Assembly (NCBI RefSeq): GCF_003001935.1
Contig: NZ_PVNG01000017.1
Span: 220,679 to 284,678, forward strand
Reading direction: 5' to 3'
Length of the DNA stretch: 64,000 nucleotides
Origin: Nonomuraea fuscirosea
Lineage (GTDB): Bacteria; Actinomycetota; Actinomycetes; Streptosporangiales; Streptosporangiaceae
Positions within the stretch are counted from its first letter, which is position 1. Each line of letters opens with the position of its first letter. The translations under genes were made by a program, and so were the position numbers. Shown one piece after another: positions 16,152 to 23,713 of this stretch. The notes beneath the pieces were generated by a model. It searched no databases. It saw nothing but the letters and a program-made list of their open reading frames with translations, and was not told the DNA's origin.

Positions 16152-16165
16152 GGGCCGAAAGTCGT
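16152..16165. promoter_or_regulatory. Dos-like box (paired, proximal)
   Basis: GGGCCGAAAGTCGT, 62 bp upstream of the DUF4342 start, paired with the box at 16173 (21 bp between starts, two helical turns). Confidence 0.65.
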
Positions 16166-16172
16166 CACGGCC

Positions 16173-16186
16173 GGGCCGAAAGGCAC
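16173..16186. promoter_or_regulatory. Dos-like box (paired, distal)
   Basis: GGGCCGAAAGGCAC; the left half is conserved and the right half weaker. Such a strong-plus-weak pair at 20-22 bp is a known arrangement for cooperative DosR binding. Confidence 0.55.
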
Positions 16187-16189
16187 AAC

Positions 16190-16378
16190 CTACGTTGCCG
16201 GCGGCGGGGCGGCGTGACGGCGTACCGCCCAGCGGCGCAGTTCGTCGGTGCCCCAGACGATGAAGGGGAAGACGGCGATGATGGCGAGCACGTCGATGGG
16301 CAGGGCGGCGGTGCCGAACAGGTCCTGCAGCACCGGCACGTAGATCAAGGCGGCGGTGAAGACGAGTTCGAACCTGGA
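16190..16378 (-). pseudogene. C-terminal remnant of a cation P-type ATPase
   Basis: About 60 codons ending at 16190: FELVFTAALIYVPVLQDLFG, PIDVLAIIAVFPFIVWGTDELRRW. This is the last pair of membrane helices of Ca2+/cation-transporting P-type ATPases (cation_ATPase_C region). No upstream domains exist; the sequence runs straight into the promoter region of the USP at 16427. A deletion has removed the rest of the gene. Confidence 0.6.
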
Positions 16379-16426
16379 GTTTGCCGGCGGAGCGTCCGGT
16401 GAACAGGTCGGGAGGAGGGGGTTGCC

Positions 16427-17284
16427 ATGACCGATCTCGTGATCGCAGGCGTCGACGGCTCGGCTCCGGCCACTGCGGCGGTTGAGCAGGCGGCGGACGA
16501 CGCGGCGCGGACGGGCGCCGTCCTCCGGATCCTGCATGCGCTGGACCGGCATCCGTACAACATCGCCGGAGTCGCCGTTCCCGGCACGGGGGACGTTCTG
16601 GCACGCGCGGCGGTGCGGGTGCTGGAGGCGGCCGAGGCGGTCGCGCGTTCCCGGCAGCCCGCGATACGGGTGGACGCCCAGGTCGTGGAGGGCATACCCG
16701 CGATCGTTCTGCTGGAACAGGCACAGCAGGCGGACGAGCTTGTCATCGGTGACCGAGGGCTGGGCGGCTTCACCAGAGCGCTGCTCGGCTCGGTGACGAT
16801 GAAGGTGGCGGGGCACGCGCCCTGCCCGGTGGTCGTGGTGCGGGCCGGACCTCGCGAGCGAGCCGGCGAGATCGCGGTCGGCATCGACGACTCCGACAGT
16901 TGCGAGCCGGCGATCGGCTACGCGTTCGAGCAGGCCGGTCTGCGCGGCGCCACGCTACGTCTCGTCCACGCCTGGCAGGTGCCGGTGCACGCGTTCGCCC
17001 CCGAGATCTTCTTCGACGCGGACGAGATCCACGCTTCCAGGCACGATCTGGTGCGCGGCCGGATCGCACCATGGGAGGCCAGGTATCCCGAGGTGACGCT
17101 GGTGGAGGACATCCAGAACGCGCATCCCGTGGACGCCCTCACCGGCACCACGTACGACCTGGTGGTCGTCGGTTCCCACGGGCGGGGCGGGCTCGGCTCG
17201 CTGCTGCTCGGCTCGGTCAGCAGAGGCGTCCTGCACCACGCGCGCTGTCCCGTCGCGGTGGTCAGCGGCGCCGCCCGCCGTTGA
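16427..17284 (+). CDS. universal stress protein, two-domain
   Basis: 285 residues with two UspA domains (about 1-140 and 148-285). Each keeps the ATP-binding pattern G-x2-G-x9-G-[ST]: GDRGLGGFTRALLGSVT in the first and GSHGRGGLGSLLLGSVS in the second. Tandem ATP-binding USPs of this type are regular members of DosR/OsdR regulons and are thought to slow growth or signal energy state. The start follows GGGAGGAGGGGG. The paired boxes at 16152-16186 lie about 240 bp upstream with the P-type ATPase remnant between. Confidence 0.92.
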   Translation: MTDLVIAGVDGSAPATAAVEQAADDAARTGAVLRILHALDRHPYNIAGVAVPGTGDVLARAAVRVLEAAEAVARSRQPAIRVDAQVVEGIPAIVLLEQAQQADELVIGDRGLGGFTRALLGSVTMKVAGHAPCPVVVVRAGPRERAGEIAVGIDDSDSCEPAIGYAFEQAGLRGATLRLVHAWQVPVHAFAPEIFFDADEIHASRHDLVRGRIAPWEARYPEVTLVEDIQNAHPVDALTGTTYDLVVVGSHGRGGLGSLLLGSVSRGVLHHARCPVAVVSGAARR

Positions 17285-17340
17285 CGCGAATGGGAGTGCG
17301 TGGGTGACCGCCCGTGGTCGAGCCCGTTTCGTCGTGTGCC

Positions 17341-18027
17341 TCAACGTGTGTCGTCGTGCTTCCAGCTGAGCTGGTCGATGACGTCGACCACGCCGTCCAC
17401 CCGGCCGGCCATCCGGACGGCGATCCTGGCGTCGCTGCGGCGGTCCATCCAGCCGGTGAGCGTCACCACGCCGTGGTCGGCCTCCACCCTGATGCCGAGG
17501 GTCTCGATCCAGAGCGAGCGTTCCAGCACGTCCTCGCGGATGGTACGGGCGATGTCGGCGTCGGAGCGGGCGAAGACCTTCAGCAGGTCACGACGGCTGA
17601 CGATGCCGCGCAGGGTGCCGTCGTCGCCGGTGACGACGAGCCGCTTGACGCCGTGTTCGTCCATCGCGCGGGCGGCCCGCACGACCGAGGTGGTGGCGGG
17701 GACGGTGACGGCGGGGGCGGTCATCAGCTCGGCGGCGGTGTCGCCGGTCGCCTTGCGGCGCCGGCCGGCGCTGTCCGGGGACAGGCGGTGGCGCAGCCGG
17801 GTCTTCAGGGGCGGCTTGTAGCCCTCCTGGTAGTAGAGCTCCCGGAACTCCTCCTTGCACAGCAGGTCGGCCTCGGAGACGACGCCGAGGACGTGGCCGG
17901 CGTCGTCGACCACCGGGACGGAGCCGATGCCGCGTTCGATGAGCGCTTCGGCGATGTCCTTGAACGGCGTGTGCTCGTGGACCGAGACGACCTCGCGGGT
18001 CATGACCTCGTTGACGGTGACGTACAT
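17341..18027 (-). CDS. CBS-pair plus BON domain protein
   Basis: 228 residues: CBS 1 (about 7-62), linker SEADLLCKEEFRELYYQEGYKPPLKTRLR, CBS 2 (about 97-152) and BON (about 165-220, IRVEADHGVVTLTGWMDRRSDARIAVRMAG). A paralogue of the proteins at 5828 and 62995. The start has AAGGAGGAG. A 29-codon membrane-peptide ORF (18146-18235) lies 118 bp upstream on the same strand, and a perfect box at 18297 precedes both, so they probably share a transcript. Confidence 0.88.
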   Translation of the reverse strand: MYVTVNEVMTREVVSVHEHTPFKDIAEALIERGIGSVPVVDDAGHVLGVVSEADLLCKEEFRELYYQEGYKPPLKTRLRHRLSPDSAGRRRKATGDTAAELMTAPAVTVPATTSVVRAARAMDEHGVKRLVVTGDDGTLRGIVSRRDLLKVFARSDADIARTIREDVLERSLWIETLGIRVEADHGVVTLTGWMDRRSDARIAVRMAGRVDGVVDVIDQLSWKHDDTR

Positions 18028-18145
18028 CGTGCTCCTCCTTCGGGGTCGTCGCGGCGCGGGCGCGCCGGCGGTGGTGTGTGCGGAGAGTCCGGAAGAGGGG
18101 GCGCGCGGGAGCCGGAGCTCCCGTGCGCCCGTTCCGGCCATGGGG

Positions 18146-18235
18146 CTACTGCTTCGGCCGGGCGATGAGCGAGGTGATGATCACCATGACGGCGATGATC
18201 ACCGCCACGAGGACGATCGCGAGGGGCCAGTCCAT
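18146..18235 (-). CDS. 29-residue single-pass membrane peptide
   Basis: A short ORF with a strong ribosome site (AAGGGAGG, seven bases before ATG 18235). The peptide is MDWPL, then an uninterrupted hydrophobic stretch of about 18 residues (AIVLVAVIIAVMVIITSL), then IARPKQ with a positive end. It is therefore a small single-helix membrane protein with the N-terminus likely outside. A perfect Dos-like box (18297-18310) lies 62 bp upstream. Function unknown; it may modulate a membrane complex in hypoxia. Confidence 0.65.
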   Translation of the reverse strand: MDWPLAIVLVAVIIAVMVIITSLIARPKQ

Positions 18236-18296
18236 GGTGGCCTCCCTTCCGCCGGTTCCACACCTCAAGCCCAGGTCATCGCCGTCGCGGGCACCA

Positions 18297-18310
18297 GGGA
18301 CGAAAGTCCC
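18297..18310. promoter_or_regulatory. Dos-like box, perfect arms
   Basis: GGGACGAAAGTCCC, 62 bp upstream of the 29-residue membrane peptide gene and 125 bp upstream of the divergent Hsp20 gene. Confidence 0.8.
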
Positions 18311-18330
18311 GCGCCCGGCCCCCGGCGAAA

Positions 18331-18344
18331 GTGACGATGGTCCC
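18331..18344. promoter_or_regulatory. Dos-like box in hsp20 upstream region
   Basis: GTGACGATGGTCCC; one mismatch in the left arm. It lies 91 bp upstream of the hsp20 start. Confidence 0.5.
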
Positions 18345-18369
18345 GCCGGTACGAGGGCTTTCTCCTCTG

Positions 18370-18383
18370 GGGACGGGATTCCC
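18370..18383. promoter_or_regulatory. Dos-like box in hsp20 upstream region
   Basis: GGGACGGGATTCCC; one mismatch in the right arm and a GC-rich centre. It lies 52 bp upstream of the hsp20 start. Confidence 0.45.
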
Positions 18384-18404
18384 CCGGGTGTGGCCTGGAG
18401 GTGT

Positions 18405-18418
18405 GGGACCGGGGTCCC
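18405..18418. promoter_or_regulatory. GGGAC-GTCCC palindrome just before hsp20 ribosome site
   Basis: GGGACCGGGGTCCC within a perfect 8-bp inverted repeat GTGGGACC/GGTCCCAC (18403-18420), ending two bases before the GAAGGAGG ribosome site. It could be a fourth box, or in RNA a hairpin next to the ribosome site that affects hsp20 translation. Confidence 0.45.
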
Positions 18419-18434
18419 ACGGAAGGAGGCTGCG

Positions 18435-18848
18435 ATGAACCTGCCTGAGCGGAGGGACATCAGGTTCCCGTTCCCGGAGCTGCTGGAGTGGATGGAGAGC
18501 CCGATGTTCGGGTTCCGCCCCTTCGGCCAGATCGTCCGGGTCGAGGACTACATCGCCGACGGCCGGTACGTGCTGCGTGCCGAACTGCCCGGGATCGACC
18601 CCGACAAGGACGTCGAGGTCACCGTGGACGGCGGCATGCTCCACATCCGGGCGGAGAAGACCCGCCAGTCGGCCGAGCCGCACCGCTCCGAGTTCGCCTA
18701 CGGGGCGCTGTCGCGGACGGTGACGCTGCCCGCCACGGCCAAGACCGATGACGTCAAGGCCGTCTACCGGGGCGGCGTCCTGGAGGTCAGCGTGGGGCTG
18801 ACCGAGGAGAAGAAGGCCGAGGGCCGGCGGATCACCGTCGAGCACTGA
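18435..18848 (+). CDS. Hsp20/alpha-crystallin small heat shock protein
   Basis: 137 residues with the alpha-crystallin domain at about 35-130 (IVRVEDYIADGRYVLRAELPG ... FAYGALSRTVTLP) and the C-terminal GGVLEVSVGL strand. It resembles mycobacterial HspX/Acr, an ATP-independent chaperone strongly induced by DosR in hypoxia. The start has GAAGGAGG five bases before the ATG; the frame is open upstream but that part is not coding. Up to four Dos-like boxes lie at 18297, 18331, 18370 and 18405. A DUF1918 gene follows 74 bp downstream. Confidence 0.92.
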   Translation: MNLPERRDIRFPFPELLEWMESPMFGFRPFGQIVRVEDYIADGRYVLRAELPGIDPDKDVEVTVDGGMLHIRAEKTRQSAEPHRSEFAYGALSRTVTLPATAKTDDVKAVYRGGVLEVSVGLTEEKKAEGRRITVEH

Positions 18849-18922
18849 CGCCTGGCGGGCGCGGGCGGCTCCGGCTTGTCCGTGCCCGCCGACTCACCTG
18901 AACGAGGAGATGAGGGATCGTC

Positions 18923-19114
18923 ATGAAAGCGACTGTGGGGGATCGGCTGATCGTGGAGGGTACGTACGGCGCCAACGTCCGTCGGGAGGGCTTCGTCGTG
19001 GGCGTGGAGCACGCCGACGGCTCGCCTCCCTACCGGGTGCGCTGGCTGGACAACGGGCACGAGTCTCTTGTCTATCCCGGGCCGGACGCGCGTGTCGTCC
19101 CCGGCCGCCGATGA
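18923..19114 (+). CDS. DUF1918 domain protein
   Basis: 63 residues matching DUF1918 along the whole length (VGDRLIVEGTYGANVRREG ... YRVRWLDNGHESLVYPGPDA). It is a small SH3-like beta fold common in actinobacteria and often found in stress or dormancy loci; function unknown. The start follows GAGGAGATGAGGG. Being 74 bp after hsp20 on the same strand, it is probably co-transcribed. Confidence 0.85.
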   Translation: MKATVGDRLIVEGTYGANVRREGFVVGVEHADGSPPYRVRWLDNGHESLVYPGPDARVVPGRR

Positions 19115-19192
19115 CACGGGCTGATCGATCGGGCGAGTCCGCCGGACGTCGCCATCACCCGAATCACCGACCTCGGCAGCATTCCTGACCTT

Positions 19193-19228
19193 GGCGAGCT
19201 CGTCGTGTAGGCGTGAGACGAGCTCGCC
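19193..19228. terminator. bidirectional terminator hairpin
   Basis: GGCGAGCTCGTC (19193-19204) and GACGAGCTCGCC (19217-19228) form a perfect 12-bp stem with a 12-nt loop. It lies between the convergent DUF1918 and coiled-coil/PPOX genes. Confidence 0.7.
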
Positions 19229-19244
19229 TGCACCACGTAGTCGC

Positions 19245-19418
19245 TCAACCGGCCGCGGCCGGCGAGATCCGCTGCAGATTCTCCATGCTGCGCACGAGGG
19301 CCAGGTTCGCGGCCGTCAGCGTGCGTACTTGCTCCTCGAGGCTGTCGACCCGCTTCTTCAGCGTCAGCAGTTCGGCGTCGACGAGCGGCGCTTCCATGAT
19401 CACGCGTCCACCGATCAT
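19245..19418 (-). CDS. 57-residue coiled-coil protein
   Basis: A short ORF whose ATG (19418) overlaps the TGA of the PPOX gene (ATGA); AGGAGG lies ten bases upstream. The peptide has a leucine-rich heptad stretch (about 14-45, LLTLKKRVDSLEEQVRTLTA, NLALVRSMENL), so it likely forms a coiled-coil dimer or binds another protein. Translational coupling suggests stoichiometric production with the upstream oxidoreductase-like protein. No family recognised. Confidence 0.6.
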   Translation of the reverse strand: MIGGRVIMEAPLVDAELLTLKKRVDSLEEQVRTLTAANLALVRSMENLQRISPAAAG

Positions 19419-19885
19419 GATCGGTTCACCTCCTGATGAGCAGATGGTGCCTTTTCCACCGGGCTCGGAGCACCGGCGAAGGGCTGCTGGACGCGCCGGC
19501 CGGTGGCCTCCACCGTGGTGACGACGATGAAGTGGTCACGGCCCGGCGCCCACGGCGTCAGCGGCAGTCGTTCCAGCCGGGCGATCTCCTCCGGGTCGTC
19601 GGCGACGCGGGCGTACCCGACGACGGTGACCGACCAGCCGCTGCGCGCGTCGGCGTCGAAGTCGTCGACCTCGAAGGCCACGACCGAGCAGCGGCTGGCG
19701 GCCGCCAGCTTGGAGCCGGCCGCCGCCCGGATGACGATGTCCTGGCCGTCCAGGCAGAAGTTGACCGGCTGCACGGCCGGCAGCGCGCGGTCGGTGAAGA
19801 CGATCCGCCCGATCGGGCGTGCGGGCAGCAGGCGCATGCACTCCTCATGGGTGAGCACCTGCAGGCCGGCCGAGTCGAGTTTCAT
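19415..19885 (-). CDS. pyridoxamine 5'-phosphate oxidase family protein
   Basis: 156 residues with the split-barrel flavin fold: L(x)2HEECMRLLPARPIGRIVFTD at the start, PAVQPVNFCLDGQDIVIRA, then SVVAFEVDDFDADARSGWSVTVVG. This is the PPOX class of actinobacterial flavin/F420/heme-binding proteins; DosR regulons contain several. Actual cofactor and substrate unknown. A perfect box (19922-19935) lies 37 bp upstream. It is coupled to the coiled-coil ORF downstream. Confidence 0.88.
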   Translation of the reverse strand: MKLDSAGLQVLTHEECMRLLPARPIGRIVFTDRALPAVQPVNFCLDGQDIVIRAAAGSKLAAASRCSVVAFEVDDFDADARSGWSVTVVGYARVADDPEEIARLERLPLTPWAPGRDHFIVVTTVEATGRRVQQPFAGAPSPVEKAPSAHQEVNRS

Positions 19886-19921
19886 GTCTTCAGCCTGCCC
19901 GCGTCCCCGCCCGGCCGGTCA

Positions 19922-19935
19922 GGGACGAAAGTCCC
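19922..19935. promoter_or_regulatory. Dos-like box, perfect arms
   Basis: GGGACGAAAGTCCC, 37 bp upstream of the PPOX gene and about 105 bp outside the left end of the 17.9-kb inserted segment. Confidence 0.8.
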
Positions 19936-20032
19936 GCGACGACCGCCGATCGCCCCCGATGGTAGGCGCGGACGGGTGCAGGACGCGGTCGAAGCGCGCG
20001 GCGGTGTACGAGCACGGTGACGATCGGCGGCC

Positions 20033-20039
20033 GCCTGCG
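20033..20039 (+). repeat. left 7-bp target-site duplication
   Basis: GCCTGCG directly abuts the left terminal inverted repeat. The same 7 bp in the same orientation abuts the right end (37957-37963), as expected from a staggered cut at insertion. Confidence 0.6.
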
Positions 20040-20090
20040 TGTGACTTGGATCGCTTGGGGTCGTGATTCTCGGATCGGTGTTTGTCGTGG
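20040..20090 (+). repeat. left terminal inverted repeat, 51 bp
   Basis: Begins TGTGACTTGGATCG. It matches the reverse complement of 37906-37956 at 47 of 51 positions and contains GGATCG twice, at spacing suited to two transposase contacts. Confidence 0.75.
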
Positions 20091-20136
20091 TCGGCTTGGC
20101 TGGGGTGGTTGGTCCTGAGTGTTCTGAACAGGCCGC

Positions 20137-20164
20137 TGCCTGGCCCGGAAACGGGGGCCAGGCA
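20137..20164 (-). terminator. terminator hairpin after the transposase remnant
   Basis: TGCCTGGCCC (20137-20146) and GGGCCAGGCA (20155-20164) make a perfect 10-bp stem with an 8-nt loop, just past the end of the minus-strand transposase at 20171. Confidence 0.6.
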
Positions 20165-20170
20165 ATAGCC

Positions 20171-21375
20171 TCAGCTCATGATCGTTGGTCGTGGATCTCC
20201 GCTTGTGGCTGGTGTGATCTCACATCGAGCCGATGACGAGGTTCTGCCGGGCGGCGTCGACGATCTCCTTGGTGACGATGGACATATCGTTGATCTGCCT
20301 GGCGGCGGCTCGGGGCAGGGATCGCCGGGCTGGGCGGCGGCCACGGTGTCGTCAGTGGCGGGCTGGGCCAGGCCGTGCCAGTTGGCGGCGCTGGCGTGGG
20401 GTAGGCGGCGGGCAGCGGTTCGGTGTGGGCGGCAGTAGCGCAAGGACAGGAAGTGGATCCCATCGGTGTGGATCTTGCGGGGCTTGGGGACCGTGAGCAG
20501 CAGCAGGTCCAGCTGCTCGAGTGAGCCGGGCATGCGCGGGATGAATGCGCCGGCCTCCCAGCGTGCCTGCGGCGCTGTCTTGGTCTCCGAATGGGGCCGC
20601 TGGTTGTAGACCTGATGGAAGAACCGGCCGATCGCGGCGTCCAGTTGGGGCAGGGTCAGCGTGGCTTGCCCGGCCCGGTCGCAGGTGCCCCCGATGGGGC
20701 CGCACACGTGCCAGGACGGTTCGTTCTTGCGCCAGATCGCGTGCCGCAAGGCCAGCGCGGTGCTCAGCGCCGAGGGCGCTTCCAGGTTGACGGCCTATCC
20801 GGCGATCGCGCGGGAGTGGTCATCCTCGATCACGGTCAGCCACGGCCGGGCGGGGCTGTTGTTGTCGTCGATCACCCAGATGTCCAGCTCGGTGTGGTCG
20901 GCCTGCCAGATCTCGTTGGGCTTGGCGGCCTCGCGCCGGTAGACCAGCTCATAGGTCTTGCGGTACTTCTTGGCGCCCTGCACACCGAGGGTGACCAGCG
21001 CCGGGTCCAGCGAGCTGACGATCTTATGCACCGTCCAGTAGGTGAACCGGCGCAACCCCTTGTCCTTTCGGCCGGCCCGGCCAGCGCCTACAGCCCACCC
21101 CGCCGGTAGGCCGCCAGCCAGCGCTGCAACGTCCGGTAGGTGACACCGCTCTCGCCCTGCCCCGCCGCCAGCCGGGCCAGCGGCGCGCCCTCATGCAGAT
21201 GCGGGGCCGGCAGCTCATAGCGGGCCATCGCCGACCCACGGCCCGTTTTGGCGGCAGCCCGCCCGGAACGGGCCGGGGCGGTAGCGGCTCCTTGCGGCTC
21301 CTCACTCGCGGTGCTCACCCTGTTATCGTCGGCCCCGCGCACCGCACAGACCACCCGCCTCGAAGCCACACTCAT
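20171..21375 (-). pseudogene. Mu/TnsB-type (rve) transposase, broken
   Basis: Order from 21375: an N-terminal helix-turn-helix part (GVTYRTLQRWLAAYRRGGL, then a frameshift), a second part (FTYWTVHKIVSSLDPALVTL), and the start of the rve catalytic core (NEIWQADHTELDIWVIDD, with the first catalytic Asp). An in-frame TAG follows AIAG near 20797, where homologues have Tyr. After WHVCG the middle of the catalytic domain, including the second Asp and Glu, is missing; the sequence resumes with a C-terminal part (GRFFHQVYNQRPHSETK ... LLLLTVPKPRKIHTDGI). This is the Mu C/TnsB-like transposase class. The element cannot move by itself now. Confidence 0.75.
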
Positions 21376-21426
21376 GCCACAGTCGGGTGGCGGCGGTGTG
21401 CTCTTGGCGCGCGCGTGGGCGGGCCC

Positions 21427-21621
21427 TCAGCTGAGGGTGATCTGGGCGACCAGGGTGCCGTTCTGGCTGGTCAGGCCGGGGCTGGTGAGGCATTGCAGCG
21501 GGCTGAGGACGTGGTAGAGCCAGAGGATGGTGGCGTCGCCGCCGGCGAATGGGCCGCTTGGTGTGGCGGCTTGACCGACTGGGCCGGTCGCATACGCGCA
21601 GAACTTCGCGACCCATGATCG
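21427..21621 (-). pseudogene. possible C-terminal gene fragment after the response regulator
   Basis: In the same frame as the response regulator, past its TAA, an open stretch of about 65 codons ends at TGA 21427-21429. It includes PSGPFAGGDATILWLYHVLS and ends LVAQITLS, with mixed composition like a real protein end. No family recognised and no start; possibly the tail of a truncated gene. Confidence 0.25.
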
Positions 21622-22281
21622 TTAGGTGGCTCCGGCGCGTACCAGGCCGCTTTCGTAGGCGAAGACCACGGCTTGGACACGGTCGCGTAGGCCGAGTTTG
21701 GCCAGCACGCGGCTGACGTGGGTTTTGACGGTGCCCTCGGACAGGAAGAGGCACTCGGCGATCTCGGTGTTGGACAGGCCGCGGGCGATGAGGCTCAGCA
21801 CCTCGCGTTCGCGTTCGGTCAGGACGTCGAGGCTGGCAGCGGGTATGGCCTGGGCGACGCCGATGCCGACATATCGTTCGAGGAGCCGGCGGGTCACACT
21901 GGGCGCGACGACCGCATCGCCGCGTGCGACCACGCGGATGGCCGAGAGCAGGTCGGGCGCGAGGGTGTCCTTGAGCAGGAATCCGCTGGCGCCGGCGTGG
22001 AGGGCGGCGTAGACGTACTCGTCGAGGTCGAAGGTCGTCAGGATCAGCACCCGGATCCGGCTGGTGCCGGTGCATATGCGGCGGGTCGCTTCGACGCCGT
22101 CGACCTCGGGCATCCGGACGTCCATGAGCACGATGTCGGGCTGAAGTTGGACGGCCATCTCCGCGGCCTGCGCGCCGTCGCCTGCCTCGCCGACGACCTG
22201 CATGTCGTCGGCGTTGTCGAGGATCATGCGGAAGCCGGTACGGACGAGGGCTTGGTCGTCGGCGAGCAGTATGTCGATCAT
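21622..22281 (-). CDS. NarL/LuxR-type response regulator
   Basis: 219 residues. Receiver domain with acidic pair Asp 8-9 and phosphoacceptor Asp 54 (VLMDVRMPEV), switch Thr in LILTTFDLDEYV, Lys in SGFLLKD. The C-terminal LuxR helix-turn-helix is at about 155-215 (LTEREREVLSLIARGLSNTEIAECLFLSEGTVKTHVSRVLAK). Its start overlaps the stop of the kinase gene (ATGA), so it pairs with that kinase. It is inside the inserted island. The divergent hydrolase-exporter cluster is the likely target, as in LiaRS/DesKR-like systems that control MacB-type exporters. Confidence 0.92.
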   Translation of the reverse strand: MIDILLADDQALVRTGFRMILDNADDMQVVGEAGDGAQAAEMAVQLQPDIVLMDVRMPEVDGVEATRRICTGTSRIRVLILTTFDLDEYVYAALHAGASGFLLKDTLAPDLLSAIRVVARGDAVVAPSVTRRLLERYVGIGVAQAIPAASLDVLTEREREVLSLIARGLSNTEIAECLFLSEGTVKTHVSRVLAKLGLRDRVQAVVFAYESGLVRAGAT

Positions 22282-23567
22282 GTGGCGTGTCCCTGGATCG
22301 GGAGCGCCGCCCGTACGGTGAACCCGCCTCGGGGCTTCGGGCCTGCGGTGAACGTGCCGCCGAGCAGTTTGACGCGCTCGCGCATGCCTCGCAGCCCGTT
22401 ACCTGCGCCGGTGTTACCTGCGCCAGCGTCCCCGGTCCGGGCGCGGCCGTTGTCGCTGATCTCGATGCCGATCTCCGCGTGGTGGTAGGTGAGGACGACG
22501 CTGGCGGCGGCACCCGTTCCGGCGTGTTTCATGGTGTTGGTCAAGGCTTCCTGCACGATGCGGTAGGCCGACAGGTCCATGGTGGCGGGCAGGGTCACGG
22601 GGGAGCCCTCGACGCGCAGCCGTACCGGCGTGCCTGCCCTGTTGACCTGCGTGAGCAGGGCGGGCAGGTGCGCCAGGCCGGGCTGCGGATGCCAGGCATC
22701 GTCCACCTCGCCGACCGCGGCGAGCACGTGTCGCATGTCGGCGAGGGAGTTACGGCCGGTGGTGACGATCGTCTCCAGCGCGGTCCGGGTATCGGCCGGG
22801 GTGTTGTCGAGCGCGGCGGCGCCTCCTTGGGCCTGGATCACCATGAGGGACAGGCCGTGGGCCACGACGTCGTGCAGTTCGCGGCTAATCCGGGCGCGTT
22901 CGGCGGCTACCGCGAGCGCGGCCTGCTGGTCGCGTTCGCGTTCGAGGTCTCGGGCGTGTGCGTGCAGCTCGTCGAGGTAGGCGCGGCGGCTGCGGGCGCC
23001 GGAGCCGATGGCCCAGGAGGCGACCAGGGCCGAGCCGAGTACGGACAGGCCGCTCCAGGCATCGGCCGAGGCCTGGCGATGGACCCTCATGACCTCTTTC
23101 GGGCCGGATGGGGTGCCAAGGCCGGGGCCCATGGAAAGTACCTCGGATGGGCCGGGTAGCGGGCCGTACAGGCTCCATCCGGCGGCCACAAGCAACAGGC
23201 AAGTCAGGGCCGCCAGCGAGATGACCCACGCGTAACGGGAGGCCACCGTGTAGAGCAGAACCAGCACGCTCAGATCGATGATCATGAGAGGTGCGGCCTG
23301 CGCCACGTGCACCCCGGCGGACAGCACGCAGACGACGAGCATCGGCAGCGGCCAGCGCCTGCGCAGCACGACGCCGCCGGCCGCGAGCGCCGTCGCCGCC
23401 CACCACAGGGCGAGTTGTCCGTCCTGTCCAGCTGCGACGGGGGTACCCGCCGTGTTGCCCACGATCGCGTTCGGGGCGTTGACCAGCACGCAGATCGCGA
23501 GCAGCACCGCGGCCGGCGCCGCGTCCTGCAGCATCGGTGAGCGTGACCACGCGCGAAGAGGCGTCAT
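22278..23567 (-). CDS. sensor histidine kinase (HisKA_3)
   Basis: 429 residues. Four to five N-terminal membrane helices (about 15-150), a linker with a further helix (about 180-200), a coiled segment, then the HisKA_3 dimerisation box with the phosphoacceptor His in ISRELHDVVAHGLSLM, and the HATPase domain (IVQEALTNTMKHAG, ISDNGRA, GNGLRGMRERVKLLGG). The short extracellular loops suggest intramembrane sensing of envelope stress. It forms an operon with the response regulator. The start lies near the divergent hydrolase gene. Confidence 0.9.
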   Translation of the reverse strand: MTPLRAWSRSPMLQDAAPAAVLLAICVLVNAPNAIVGNTAGTPVAAGQDGQLALWWAATALAAGGVVLRRRWPLPMLVVCVLSAGVHVAQAAPLMIIDLSVLVLLYTVASRYAWVISLAALTCLLLVAAGWSLYGPLPGPSEVLSMGPGLGTPSGPKEVMRVHRQASADAWSGLSVLGSALVASWAIGSGARSRRAYLDELHAHARDLERERDQQAALAVAAERARISRELHDVVAHGLSLMVIQAQGGAAALDNTPADTRTALETIVTTGRNSLADMRHVLAAVGEVDDAWHPQPGLAHLPALLTQVNRAGTPVRLRVEGSPVTLPATMDLSAYRIVQEALTNTMKHAGTGAAASVVLTYHHAEIGIEISDNGRARTGDAGAGNTGAGNGLRGMRERVKLLGGTFTAGPKPRGGFTVRAALPIQGHAT

Positions 23568-23713
23568 AATCCTGTGAGCTTATGGTCAGGACCGATGCGC
23601 CCGCGTCTGCCGCAAGTCTGATTCGGCGACGCCCGTATACGTCTCAAGACAGATGCCCACGTGTGGCTGGAGGCGGACGCGGGTGCACGATCGCCGCCAC
23701 CAAGGTGGGCCAC

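Noticed and set aside
13761..16217. 818-codon plus-strand open frame opposite the V-ATPase remnants and the DUF4342 gene
   Set aside because: Random composition; the recognisable protein sequence is on the minus strand, though broken.
21427..21621. stop-codon readthrough extension of the response regulator
   Set aside because: The extension stays in frame after TAA, but no readthrough signal is visible; a truncated unrelated gene end is simpler.
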